Source of the DNA: an uncultured Odoribacter sp.
Lineage (GTDB): Bacteria; Bacteroidota; Bacteroidia; Bacteroidales; Marinifilaceae
DNA length: 6,856 bases
NCBI GenBank assembly: GCA_900548135.1
Contig: URJC01000134.1
Span: 1 to 6,856, forward strand
Direction: 5' to 3'
Shown: one piece after another, positions 1 to 6,418 of the stretch
How positions within the stretch are numbered: position 1 is the first letter of the stretch
How the letters are laid out: each line of letters begins with the position of its first letter
Translations under genes and position numbers: made by a program
Notes under the pieces: generated by a model
What the model saw: only the letters and a program-made list of their open reading frames with translations
The model's database searches: none
Told to the model about the DNA's origin: nothing

Positions 1-786
1 ATACAGGAGACCCAGACATTAAAAACCAAAGTCAGAAAAAAATATGAAATGATTGGAACTTCGCAGGCTTTAGAACATATTCGCATGATGATTGACAAGG
101 TTGCTATTTCCGACGCCAGGGTGCTGATTACCGGTCCCAACGGATGTGGAAAAGAATTAGTGGCCCACCAACTTCATGAGAAAAGCAATCGGCACGATAA
201 AGCATTTATTGAAGTAAACTGTGCAGCTATCCCTTCCGAGCTTATTGAAAGTGAGTTATTCGGGCACGAAAAAGGTTCTTTTACTTCCGCTATAAAGCAA
301 AAAAAAGGAAAATTTGAATCAGCCTCAGGAGGTACCCTTTTTCTGGACGAAATCGGGGATATGAGCCTTGAAGCCCAGGCAAAAGTACTCCGGGCTTTAC
401 AAGAAAATAAAATCAGCCGGATTGGTAGCGATACCGATATCAATATTGACGTACGAGTAATTGCTGCCACAAATAAAAATCTGAAAGAAGAAATAACAAA
501 AGGTACTTTCCGCGAAGATCTGTATCACCGGTTAAGTGTTATCATCATAGACGTTCCTCCCTTAAAAGAACGACCGGAAGATATTGAAGAATTAGTACAT
601 TATTTTCTCGAAAATATCTGTAACGAAATGGGTATTGCTCCTAAAAATATCACTCCGGAAGCTATCGAGACCCTAAAAAGTTACGAATGGACAGGAAACA
701 TACGGGAGCTCCGCAACGTCGTCGAACGGTTGATCATTCTTGGAAGTCAAACCATCTCTGAAGAAGAAGTAAGAATTTATAAATAG
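1..786 (+). CDS. Sigma-54-dependent transcriptional activator (NtrC/AtoC-type), 5' end outside window
   Basis: The reading frame is open to the left edge, so the gene starts upstream. An ATG at 49 is internal, because 16 in-frame codons precede it and read like an inter-domain linker. The visible part is the AAA+ sigma-54 activation domain, which hydrolyses ATP to remodel RNA polymerase-sigma54 into the open complex. Seen directly: Walker A GPNGCGKE (nt 133-156), a sigma-54 contact loop GSFTSA (nt 274-291) where the family has GAFTGA, Walker B LFLDE (nt 337-351), arginine-rich RVIAATN and REDLYHRL segments, and the sensor-II stretch GNIRELRN. The protein ends about 24 residues after that stretch, so the usual C-terminal Fis-type helix-turn-helix is absent. 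The missing N-terminus is probably a response-regulator receiver domain, by inference from related Bacteroidetes proteins. hydF follows after 21 bp on the same strand, so the two are probably co-transcribed. Confidence 0.95.
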   Translation: MQETQTLKTKVRKKYEMIGTSQALEHIRMMIDKVAISDARVLITGPNGCGKELVAHQLHEKSNRHDKAFIEVNCAAIPSELIESELFGHEKGSFTSAIKQKKGKFESASGGTLFLDEIGDMSLEAQAKVLRALQENKISRIGSDTDINIDVRVIAATNKNLKEEITKGTFREDLYHRLSVIIIDVPPLKERPEDIEELVHYFLENICNEMGIAPKNITPEAIETLKSYEWTGNIRELRNVVERLIILGSQTISEEEVRIYK

Positions 787-807
787 ACCCCAAACAAAGA
801 CTTATCG

Positions 808-2001
808 ATGGATAAGGTACATATTGTCATCACAGGCCGCAGAAATACAGGAAAAAGTTCCTTAATTAATTGTATTCTGGGACAAAATAAAGCAGTCGTT
901 TCCGAGGTTGCCGGTACTACTACAGACCCGGTAAAAAAAAGTTTTGAGCTTCCCGGGATAGCGTCTATAGTTTTTACAGATACAGCGGGTATTGATGACG
1001 AAGGCGACTTAGGATTATTACGGATAAATAAGACTTACGAGGCAATCCGGCAGGCAGATGTGGCCATTTTAGTAATAACCGACAATATTTTCAGTTCTTA
1101 TGAAGAAGAATTAATCAGAGAATTTCAAAATCTCAGCCTTCCTTTTATCATTTTACACAACCAGTCAGACCGGGTTAAATTGCTACCTTCACTGCAACAA
1201 AAATTAAAAGAAGCATATCAGGCAGAAATTATTCCCTTTTCAACCCTGTATACAAACCCGGAAATTTTAATAGATTCCCTCAGGCAATTGATAGGTAAAA
1301 GAGACAACCTCTCCTTATTAGGTGGATTGATTGAACCGGGACAAGTTGTAATGTTGGTTACTCCGATCGATTCGGAAGCCCCGACAGGGAGAATGATCTT
1401 ACCCCAAGTACAAATGTTAAGAGATATTCTGGACAATCAGTGCATTAGCATTGTGTTACAACCCCAGGAAATTCCAGCATTCTTTTCCCGGACCGATTTA
1501 ATGCCGGATCTGGTAGTTACGGACAGCCAAGCTTTCAGTAAAGTAGCTCCCCTGATACCTTCCTCTGTTGCATTGACTAGTTTCAGTATTGTGTTAGCAC
1601 ATCATAAAGGAAACTTTCAAAACTACCTGCAAGGCACACGGCATATTGAAAATTTACACGATGGTAACCGGATATTAATGTTAGAATCTTGTTCCCATCA
1701 TGTTTCCTGTGAAGATATCGGCAGGGTTAAAATCCCAGCCTTATTAAAAAAATATACCGGAAAACAACTGGAATTTGATTTTATCGCAGGATTGGACCAA
1801 ATCAAACGTCCATTCACAGACTATGCTTTAATCATACAATGCGGAGGCTGCATGGTTACAGCCCGACAACTCCGGAATCGCCTGATGCCTGCCATTCATT
1901 CCGGGATTCCGGTCAGCAATTACGGAATGACAATTGCCTATGTACTGGGAATTTTCGAAAGAGCTACCCAACCTTTCCAAAAAATAAAACATAAAAACTG
2001 A
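808..2001 (+). CDS. hydF: [FeFe]-hydrogenase H-cluster maturation GTPase HydF
   Basis: HydF is the GTPase scaffold that receives the 2Fe subcluster precursor made by the radical-SAM enzymes HydE and HydG and loads it into apo-[FeFe] hydrogenase (HydA) in the cytoplasm. The 397-aa length is normal for the family. The N-terminal Ras-like GTPase domain shows G1 GRRNTGKSS (10-18), G2 TTTDP (37-41), G3 DTAG (58-61) and G4 NQSD (118-121), where the usual form is NKxD. A dimerisation domain follows. The C-terminal cluster-binding domain carries C295-S-H297, then 46 residues, then Q344-C345-G-G-C348. This is the family pattern CxH-x(46-53)-HCxxC with the second histidine replaced by glutamine. The ATG at 808 sits next to the G1 motif at the expected distance, with no strong Shine-Dalgarno sequence, as is usual in Bacteroidetes. 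No hydE, hydG or hydA is visible in the window. The transcript ends at the hairpin overlapping the stop codon. Confidence 0.97.
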   Translation: MDKVHIVITGRRNTGKSSLINCILGQNKAVVSEVAGTTTDPVKKSFELPGIASIVFTDTAGIDDEGDLGLLRINKTYEAIRQADVAILVITDNIFSSYEEELIREFQNLSLPFIILHNQSDRVKLLPSLQQKLKEAYQAEIIPFSTLYTNPEILIDSLRQLIGKRDNLSLLGGLIEPGQVVMLVTPIDSEAPTGRMILPQVQMLRDILDNQCISIVLQPQEIPAFFSRTDLMPDLVVTDSQAFSKVAPLIPSSVALTSFSIVLAHHKGNFQNYLQGTRHIENLHDGNRILMLESCSHHVSCEDIGRVKIPALLKKYTGKQLEFDFIAGLDQIKRPFTDYALIIQCGGCMVTARQLRNRLMPAIHSGIPVSNYGMTIAYVLGIFERATQPFQKIKHKN

Positions 2002-2030
2002 GGTTACTGTAGTAACCTCAGTTTTTATGT
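1989..2030. terminator. Bidirectional intrinsic terminator between convergent hydF and YitT gene
   Basis: A perfect 19-bp stem (1989-2007 paired with 2012-2030) encloses the loop TGTA. The core CTGAGGTTAC/GTAACCTCAG is flanked by A5 (1993-1997) on the left and T5 (2022-2026) on the right, so transcripts from either strand would end in a hairpin plus U-tract. It lies between hydF (+) and the YitT-family gene (-), and its left arm contains the last codons and TGA stop of hydF. Confidence 0.93.
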
Positions 2031-2045
2031 CGTCTTATATCTTGC

Positions 2046-3014
2046 TTACTTATCATCCCAATCCATCCGTTTAAAACCTTGTCCCATTATTTCCTGGGCA
2101 TTCAGGATCATTGTAAAAGCACGGGGATCAATGTGCTGGATGGCACGCTGCAAAGTAGTTACTTCTTTACGGTTGACTACTGTCATAATCATCTCTTTTT
2201 CCGAACGGTTCCACATTCCATTCACCGGAACGATAGAGCCTCCCCGGTGTAATTCCTGCAAAATATACTGCCGCAATTCTTCTGTTTTCTCTGAAACAAT
2301 AAAAAAAGTCTTATCACTGGAATATCCACCGATTACAATATCGATGACTTTACCCATAATAAAGATAGTAATCAGGGAATAGAATGGAGTTTTCCAATCC
2401 GGAAAAGCCACGAATCCCAATACCACAATGATCAGGTCTACCGTCATCTGCATCATTCCCAATGGCCGACGAGTAATTTTATGTAATACGGCAGCCAATA
2501 CATCTGTACCAGCGCTGGATGAACGGGTTTTAAAGATCAGACCAGCACCAACTCCTATAACAACCCCTCCAAAAATACTGGCCAGTAACACCCCTTCTTT
2601 CGTAGCGTCAGGATTATTAATTCCTCCTTTCACCAATTGTAACGGATCATGAGCCAACTCTGCAGTATATCCACAAACATGCTCCAACATCCAGGGAAAA
2701 CCATCTGCAAACAAAGCCACCAACCAAAAACAAATAAAAGTCCGGAAACCAAAATCTTTACCTAAAATCTTAAAACCAATTAAACTCAATGGTAAGTTAA
2801 AACACAAAGCTGCCATACCAATCGGAAAACCCAATTTCCAGTTCAGAATCGTTGAAATACCATATATCCCTCCGGGAACAATCTGGTAAGGAGTCATAAA
2901 AAAAGTGTAACCAGTAGCAATCACCATAGAACCCAACAAAAGAGTTCCCCAAGTCTGAAACCACCGTGCTGAAAAAATTTTCTCCTTATAAAAGGATGCC
3001 TTTATTACATTCAT
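2046..3014 (-). CDS. YitT family integral membrane protein (DUF161 + DUF2179)
   Basis: This is a 322-aa inner-membrane protein of the widespread YitT family, whose transported substrate or role is not settled. Hydrophobic segments that look membrane-spanning lie at about 20-40, 63-84, 88-110, 140-161, 185-204 and 209-230. Family-type motifs include VPGGIYGIS near 46-54, after the first helix, and SSSAGTDVLAAVLHK before the fifth. The C-terminal ~90 residues, starting at SSDKTFFIVSEKTEELRQYI, form the soluble DUF2179 domain with the characteristic GGSIVPVNGMW segment and the ending AFTMILNAQEIMGQGF. The loop at about 113-139, between helices 3 and 4, is rather long and hydrophilic. The ATG at 3014 gives a normal short basic N-terminus. 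It appears monocistronic: its own promoter and a palindrome lie upstream (3095-3138) and a strong terminator lies just beyond its 3' end. Family assignment is secure; function is not. Confidence 0.93.
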   Translation of the reverse strand: MNVIKASFYKEKIFSARWFQTWGTLLLGSMVIATGYTFFMTPYQIVPGGIYGISTILNWKLGFPIGMAALCFNLPLSLIGFKILGKDFGFRTFICFWLVALFADGFPWMLEHVCGYTAELAHDPLQLVKGGINNPDATKEGVLLASIFGGVVIGVGAGLIFKTRSSSAGTDVLAAVLHKITRRPLGMMQMTVDLIIVVLGFVAFPDWKTPFYSLITIFIMGKVIDIVIGGYSSDKTFFIVSEKTEELRQYILQELHRGGSIVPVNGMWNRSEKEMIMTVVNRKEVTTLQRAIQHIDPRAFTMILNAQEIMGQGFKRMDWDDK

Positions 3015-3094
3015 AAAATTAAACCATTAAATTATACACCACAGATAACCTCAGAATCTTCACTCCTGCCAGACTCACCTTCTGAATTCGCGCG

Positions 3095-3102
3095 CAAAGA
3101 TA
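3095..3102 (-). promoter_or_regulatory. Putative Bacteroidetes -7 promoter box for the YitT gene
   Basis: On the minus strand this reads TATCTTTG, an exact match to the Bacteroidetes -7 consensus TAnnTTTG. A start site a few bases downstream would give a leader of about 75 nt before the ATG at 3014. The -33 region is poor: a TTTTTTTG run ends 13 bp upstream, shorter than the usual 19-21 bp spacing. The call therefore rests on the -7 box and its position. Confidence 0.5.
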
Positions 3103-3124
3103 CCATCCCCATTTTCAAAAAAAC

Positions 3125-3138
3125 ATGACATTTGTCAT
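3125..3138. promoter_or_regulatory. Candidate operator: perfect palindrome ATGACA-TT-TGTCAT
   Basis: Two 6-bp arms are exact reverse complements separated by TT. The centre is about 30 bp upstream of the TATCTTTG box on the minus strand, so the site lies at or just upstream of the -33 region of the presumed YitT promoter. This is where an activator or competing repressor dimer could bind. I cannot assign a regulator family, and the site is short enough that chance is possible. Confidence 0.4.
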
Positions 3139-3232
3139 ATTATTCTGTATTTCCTCACTTCCTTGATTATGACCCATGAGAAAACTCTTTCAAACAATAA
3201 TATACCTCATAACAGGACTCTCATTCCTAAAT

Positions 3233-4456
3233 CTACAATGCTGCCAATAATAAATTTATATCTCTGGATAATAAACCAAATTTATCGGCAATCACAGGTT
3301 TCGTCAAAATCCCGTTGTAAAGATACACACCTTCCCTCAAGCCTGCATCCAGACGTATTGCATTGGTCACCCCTCCATGACAAGCAATATTCTGAAACAA
3401 AGGAAGAAAAACATTACTATAAGCAATTGACGCGGTCCGTGCAACACGGGATAATACATTCGGCACACAATAATGAATAACACCTTCATAAATATAAGTG
3501 GGCTTTTCATGAGTAGTCGGTCCCGCAGTCTCAATACAACCTCCATGGTCAATAGCCATATCAATAATAACAGCCCCCTTCTTCATCAATTTAACCTGTT
3601 CCTCCGTTACCACTGTATCGGGAACATGATCAAAACAACGCATGGCACCAATAACAACATCTGCCGAAGCTAATACCCTATCCAATACCGGTTTATGAAA
3701 TACTGACGTATAAATACGTTGGCCCAGCACTTCATTCAAATGACGTAAACGCGCAACCGAATGGTCGAAGACTTTCACAGTTGCTCCAAGTCCCAAGGCT
3801 GTACGGGCCGCAAATTCACCTAAAGTTCCAGCTCCCAATATAACAATTTCAGTGGGTGTAATACCACTTATTCCTCCCAGAATAATCCCTTTACCTCCCC
3901 GGGAATTATTCAAGTATTCACTGGCTATCATAATAGCCGAATTTCCAGCAATTTCACTCATGATACGGACCACCGGGAAAAAACCATCCCCATCTTTCAA
4001 AATGTCAAAACCGATAGCCGTGACCTTTTTCTGCATCATCCCCTGTATAGCTTCCTTCCGCATATCCCCCAACTTCAACGGTGACAAAATCACCTGTCTT
4101 TCATGCATATAGACAATATCTCCCATCGATACAGAAGTGGCCTTTATGATAATATCAGACACATAAACTTCTTCTATTGTCTCTGCGATTGTGGCTCCGG
4201 CATCTGCATATTCATGGTCCGTATAATGGGCATTCCCGCCTGCCCCGCGCTGCAAAAGAACTTCATGCCCCATACTGACCAAAATATGGACCGACTCCGG
4301 AGTCAGGCATATCCGGTTTTCTCCCTTTTCTAATTCGTTGGGGATCCCAATGAGAAGACGTTTCTGTCTTTTCTCCGAAAAAACTTCTTTCTCCTGATAA
4401 AGAAACCATTGTTTGTTAATAGTCCCTGACATTCTTCCGGTATTATCCATAAGCAT
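3233..4456 (-). CDS. ald: Alanine dehydrogenase family protein
   Basis: Alanine dehydrogenase interconverts L-alanine with pyruvate and ammonium using NAD(H) in the cytoplasm. Numbering from the ATG at 4456 (407 aa), GIPNE (37-41) and R48-ICLTP match the substrate-binding N-terminus. VLLQRGAGGNAHYTD and the lysine of IIIKAT (about 105) follow. The Rossmann motif is GAGTLG (208-213), then VKVFD. D303 in IDMAIDHGGC aligns with the catalytic Asp, and VARTASIAYSN with the late conserved segment. The segment matching LFTYLHLA, which carries the catalytic His, reads ILSPLKLGD here, so Lys (about 128) replaces His. The frame stays open up to a TTG at 4519 that abuts the tsaE stop. ATGs at 4456, 4450 and 4432 are all better starts; 4432 gives 399 aa and also fits the family length. 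This is the last gene of the mrp-tsaE run, and no clear terminator follows. Confidence 0.87.
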   Translation of the reverse strand: MLMDNTGRMSGTINKQWFLYQEKEVFSEKRQKRLLIGIPNELEKGENRICLTPESVHILVSMGHEVLLQRGAGGNAHYTDHEYADAGATIAETIEEVYVSDIIIKATSVSMGDIVYMHERQVILSPLKLGDMRKEAIQGMMQKKVTAIGFDILKDGDGFFPVVRIMSEIAGNSAIMIASEYLNNSRGGKGIILGGISGITPTEIVILGAGTLGEFAARTALGLGATVKVFDHSVARLRHLNEVLGQRIYTSVFHKPVLDRVLASADVVIGAMRCFDHVPDTVVTEEQVKLMKKGAVIIDMAIDHGGCIETAGPTTHEKPTYIYEGVIHYCVPNVLSRVARTASIAYSNVFLPLFQNIACHGGVTNAIRLDAGLREGVYLYNGILTKPVIADKFGLLSRDINLLLAAL

Positions 4457-4519
4457 TAATTGAAAATTACAAATTTCAGATCGTACATTAGCCAAAGACT
4501 GCTGATGCAGTACTGCCAA

Positions 4520-4936
4520 TTACATTTCAACCCTCAATTCTCTGCTACCATCCGGATTTTCCGAAAAATAACAGTTTACAACATTTGCAGGAAGAAGTTC
4601 ATCAATCTTCTCCGGCCACTCTATGAAGCATTTACTACCACTATAAAAATACTCCTCATATCCAAAATCAAGTGCTTCCGATATATTATTTACGCGATAA
4701 AAATCAAAATGATATATAGATTCCCCATTTTTTGTCACATATTCATTTACAATAGCAAAAGTAGGCGAACTGATATCATCCTCCACACCAGCACACTTTC
4801 CTATCGCTTTTACAAAAGTTGTTTTTCCCACTCCCATCGGACCATATAACGCGAATATAGTCCTGTCCCCAACATAATGCAGAAATTCAGATGCAACATC
4901 GTTTATTTCCTCTAAATTATTTATTGTCCATTTCAT
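4520..4936 (-). CDS. tsaE: tRNA threonylcarbamoyladenosine biosynthesis ATPase TsaE
   Basis: TsaE is the small ATPase that works with TsaB and TsaD to transfer threonylcarbamoyl to A37 of ANN-decoding tRNAs (t6A), a near-universal and usually essential modification. The 138-aa length is typical. Seen directly: Walker A GPMGVGKTT (32-40), SSPTFAIVNEY (56-66) as the switch-I-like segment, HFDFYR (76-81), and the family signature CFIEWPEKI (103-111). The ATG at 4936 is the natural start and lies 4 bp after the stop of the upstream small gene, which implies coupled translation in one operon. Its stop directly abuts the open frame of ald. A tsaE-ald pairing is, to my knowledge, common in Bacteroidetes, often near porX. 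Confidence 0.97.
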   Translation of the reverse strand: MKWTINNLEEINDVASEFLHYVGDRTIFALYGPMGVGKTTFVKAIGKCAGVEDDISSPTFAIVNEYVTKNGESIYHFDFYRVNNISEALDFGYEEYFYSGSKCFIEWPEKIDELLPANVVNCYFSENPDGSRELRVEM

Positions 4937-4940
4937 ACAA

Positions 4941-5237
4941 TTAAAATTTATCTTCCATCAAACATATTCCTCCCCTCCGGACGTCCATATCTGAACTACA
5001 TAATCCCCTCGCCTGTTCATTATTGAAAACAAAAACAGGCAAAAGGTTGGTGTAATCCTCCCTATGCCTGTTTTCCATATCCTTTTCCCCAGATTTCAAA
5101 GCCTGAATCCCATTAACACACATAGTATAGCGGGTAGTTAGCTGATGGTAATTACGCGAAAAAAAACTATTTCTTTTCACAGAATAACCACACAGCAATA
5201 CTATCGACACCGCTAATATATACAAAAAATACTTCAT
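4941..5237 (-). CDS. Small probable lipoprotein resembling the N-terminus of PorW/SprE (truncated homologue)
   Basis: This is a 98-aa protein. Residues 1-15 are a hydrophobic signal segment ending VLLC16, a lipobox-like cysteine, although Leu at -1 is atypical. The mature part, KRNSFFSRNYHQLTTRY then HREDYTNLLPVFVF and SSDMD, strongly recalls the first ~90 residues of PorW/SprE, the outer-membrane-associated TPR lipoprotein needed for type IX secretion and gliding in Bacteroidetes. In that family the pattern is K-N-x-F/W-x-x-R-x-YHNLTxxYN ... DDYxxxLPVF ... SxMDxAIxKxxKxI, recalled rather than aligned. After SSDMD the match fades and a TAA follows 14 residues later, so all the TPR repeats (hundreds of residues) are missing. 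It may be a decayed remnant or a genuine short paralogue. It sits 51 bp after mrp and 4 bp before tsaE. The start ATG at 5237 is well placed for the signal segment. Confidence 0.65.
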   Translation of the reverse strand: MKYFLYILAVSIVLLCGYSVKRNSFFSRNYHQLTTRYTMCVNGIQALKSGEKDMENRHREDYTNLLPVFVFNNEQARGLCSSDMDVRRGGICLMEDKF

Positions 5238-5288
5238 TAAACTATTTTCACATCCTGATATACCCCTGTTAAGCTATTGATCCAGTTT

Positions 5289-6361
5289 CTACTTTCGGGT
5301 TATCCTGACCCGTTTTGCCTGTTCATAACTATCTTTCACAGCCTTCACCATCTCTTCAGCCAATTGTGTAAAAGCAGCTCCCGTAATGCTATCCGGGTTC
5401 AAAGCTACCGGAGTACCGGCATCTCCACCGTCACAAATACTTTGCACTACCGGAATCTGACCTAACAACCGCAAGCCTTTTTCTTCTGCCAATACTTTTG
5501 CTCTTTTCCAAAAATATAATACTTATGATCAGGTAACTCAGCCGGAGTAAACCAGGCCATATTTTCCACCAAGCCCAGAACAGGCACATTGATACCAGGA
5601 GATTCAAACATATTGATACCTTTTATAGCATCTGCCAAAGCAACCTGCTGGGGCGTACTAACCACAATAGCACCTGTCAAAGCCACTGTCTGAACCAAAG
5701 TCAGGTGGATATCACTTGTTCCCGGCGGCAAATCAATCAGCATATAATCCAATTCATTCCAATATCCCTGTTCCACCATCTGCTTCAATGCATTTGAAGC
5801 CATCGGCCCACGCCAAACAGTTGCCGATGCCGGGTCAACAAAAAAACCAATTGAAAGAATTTTTACTCCATATTTCTCAACCGGGATAATCATATCCCGA
5901 TTATCCACCTTTTCCATATAAGGCTGAGCATCTTCACAACCAAACATCTTGGGCACTGAAGGACCAAATATATCAGCATCTACCAATCCGACTTTATACC
6001 CCTGCATAGCCAATGCAACCGCCAGATTAGCTGCAACCGTCGATTTACCAACTCCTCCTTTACCAGATGAAACTGCTATTATATTCTTTACTTTTTCTAA
6101 AGATAAGGGTCTTTCCAAATCATGAATAAAAATCACTTCTATTTCTATTTCCTTATAATCAACCAATAAAGCCTCACATTTCTTTTTGATCGTACTAACA
6201 AAAGGATCATTTGAATTCTGAAAAACCAACCGGAACATGATTTTATCTCCATCGATCCGGATGTGCTGGACCATATCCAGTTCAACAATATTTTTGGCAG
6301 TCCCGGGATATTTCACCTCTTTTAAAACTTCCCTGATTTCTTTAATCTGATCTTGCAACAT
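5289..6361 (-). pseudogene. mrp: Mrp/NBP35 (ApbC) family Fe-S carrier P-loop ATPase, frameshifted near 5501
   Basis: ApbC/Mrp proteins bind and transfer [4Fe-4S] clusters to apo-enzymes in the cytoplasm. Residues 1 to about 90 form the MIP18/DUF59-type N-terminal domain. The deviant Walker A GKGGVGKS is at 100-107, followed by GLVDADIFGPSVPKMFG and YMLIDLPPGTSD, all diagnostic. Reading from ATG 6361, homology runs to FGKE (about residue 287) at nt 5501. The frame then gives a meaningless 12-residue tail and stops at 5462. The true continuation AKVLAEEKGLRLLGQIP...SICDGGDAGTPVALNPDS is in the -1 frame down to TAG at 5289. Fusing both parts gives about 357 aa, normal for the family. The data fit loss of 1 nt (GAGGCA to GAGCA) or of 4 nt. 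The CxxC that normally bridges the cluster is not seen: the region reads NMAWFTPAELPDHKYYIFG. It may be a real inactivation or a sequence error. Confidence 0.93.
5499..5503 (-). other. Frameshift site in mrp
   Basis: On the minus strand the bases are GAGCA. Upstream homology uses GAG as Glu287; downstream homology requires the next codon to begin GCA, sharing the G. At least one base is missing here. The codons for KVLAEEK immediately after already match the family in the shifted frame, so the break can be placed within a few bases. Confidence 0.85.
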
Positions 6362-6418
6362 TTCTTAAATATTATTTTCTGAATAAAAAAAACTACTGAA
6401 ATGAATAAAAATATATAG

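Noticed and set aside
3015..3094. Riboswitch or leader peptide upstream of the YitT gene
   Set aside because: The roughly 80-nt leader is too short and lacks any recognisable conserved aptamer, hairpin array or convincing small reading frame.
3163..3480. 105-aa plus-strand reading frame across the ald 3' end and the intergenic gap
   Set aside because: Most of it lies antisense to conserved ald coding sequence. Its composition is unlike a natural protein and no domain is recognisable. The other opposite-strand frames inside the YitT gene, ald, tsaE and the activator were rejected for the same reason.
4457..4519. TTG start at 4519 for ald
   Set aside because: It would add 21 residues before the first ATG with no resemblance to the family, and three in-frame ATGs at 4456, 4450 and 4432 fit the usual N-terminal length.
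5462..5475. C-terminal CGC of the truncated Mrp product as a replacement Fe-S ligand pair
   Set aside because: It arises from reading conserved downstream codons out of frame, so it is an accident of the frameshift.
5462..5492. Programmed -1 frameshift at the A-rich stretch (codons AAG AAA AAG) in mrp, which would join the two parts
   Set aside because: The codons just upstream of this stretch already match the family (KVLAEEK) in the downstream frame, so the frame changes before the slippery-looking run. The heptamer is also G AAA AAG, not the efficient A AAA AAG.
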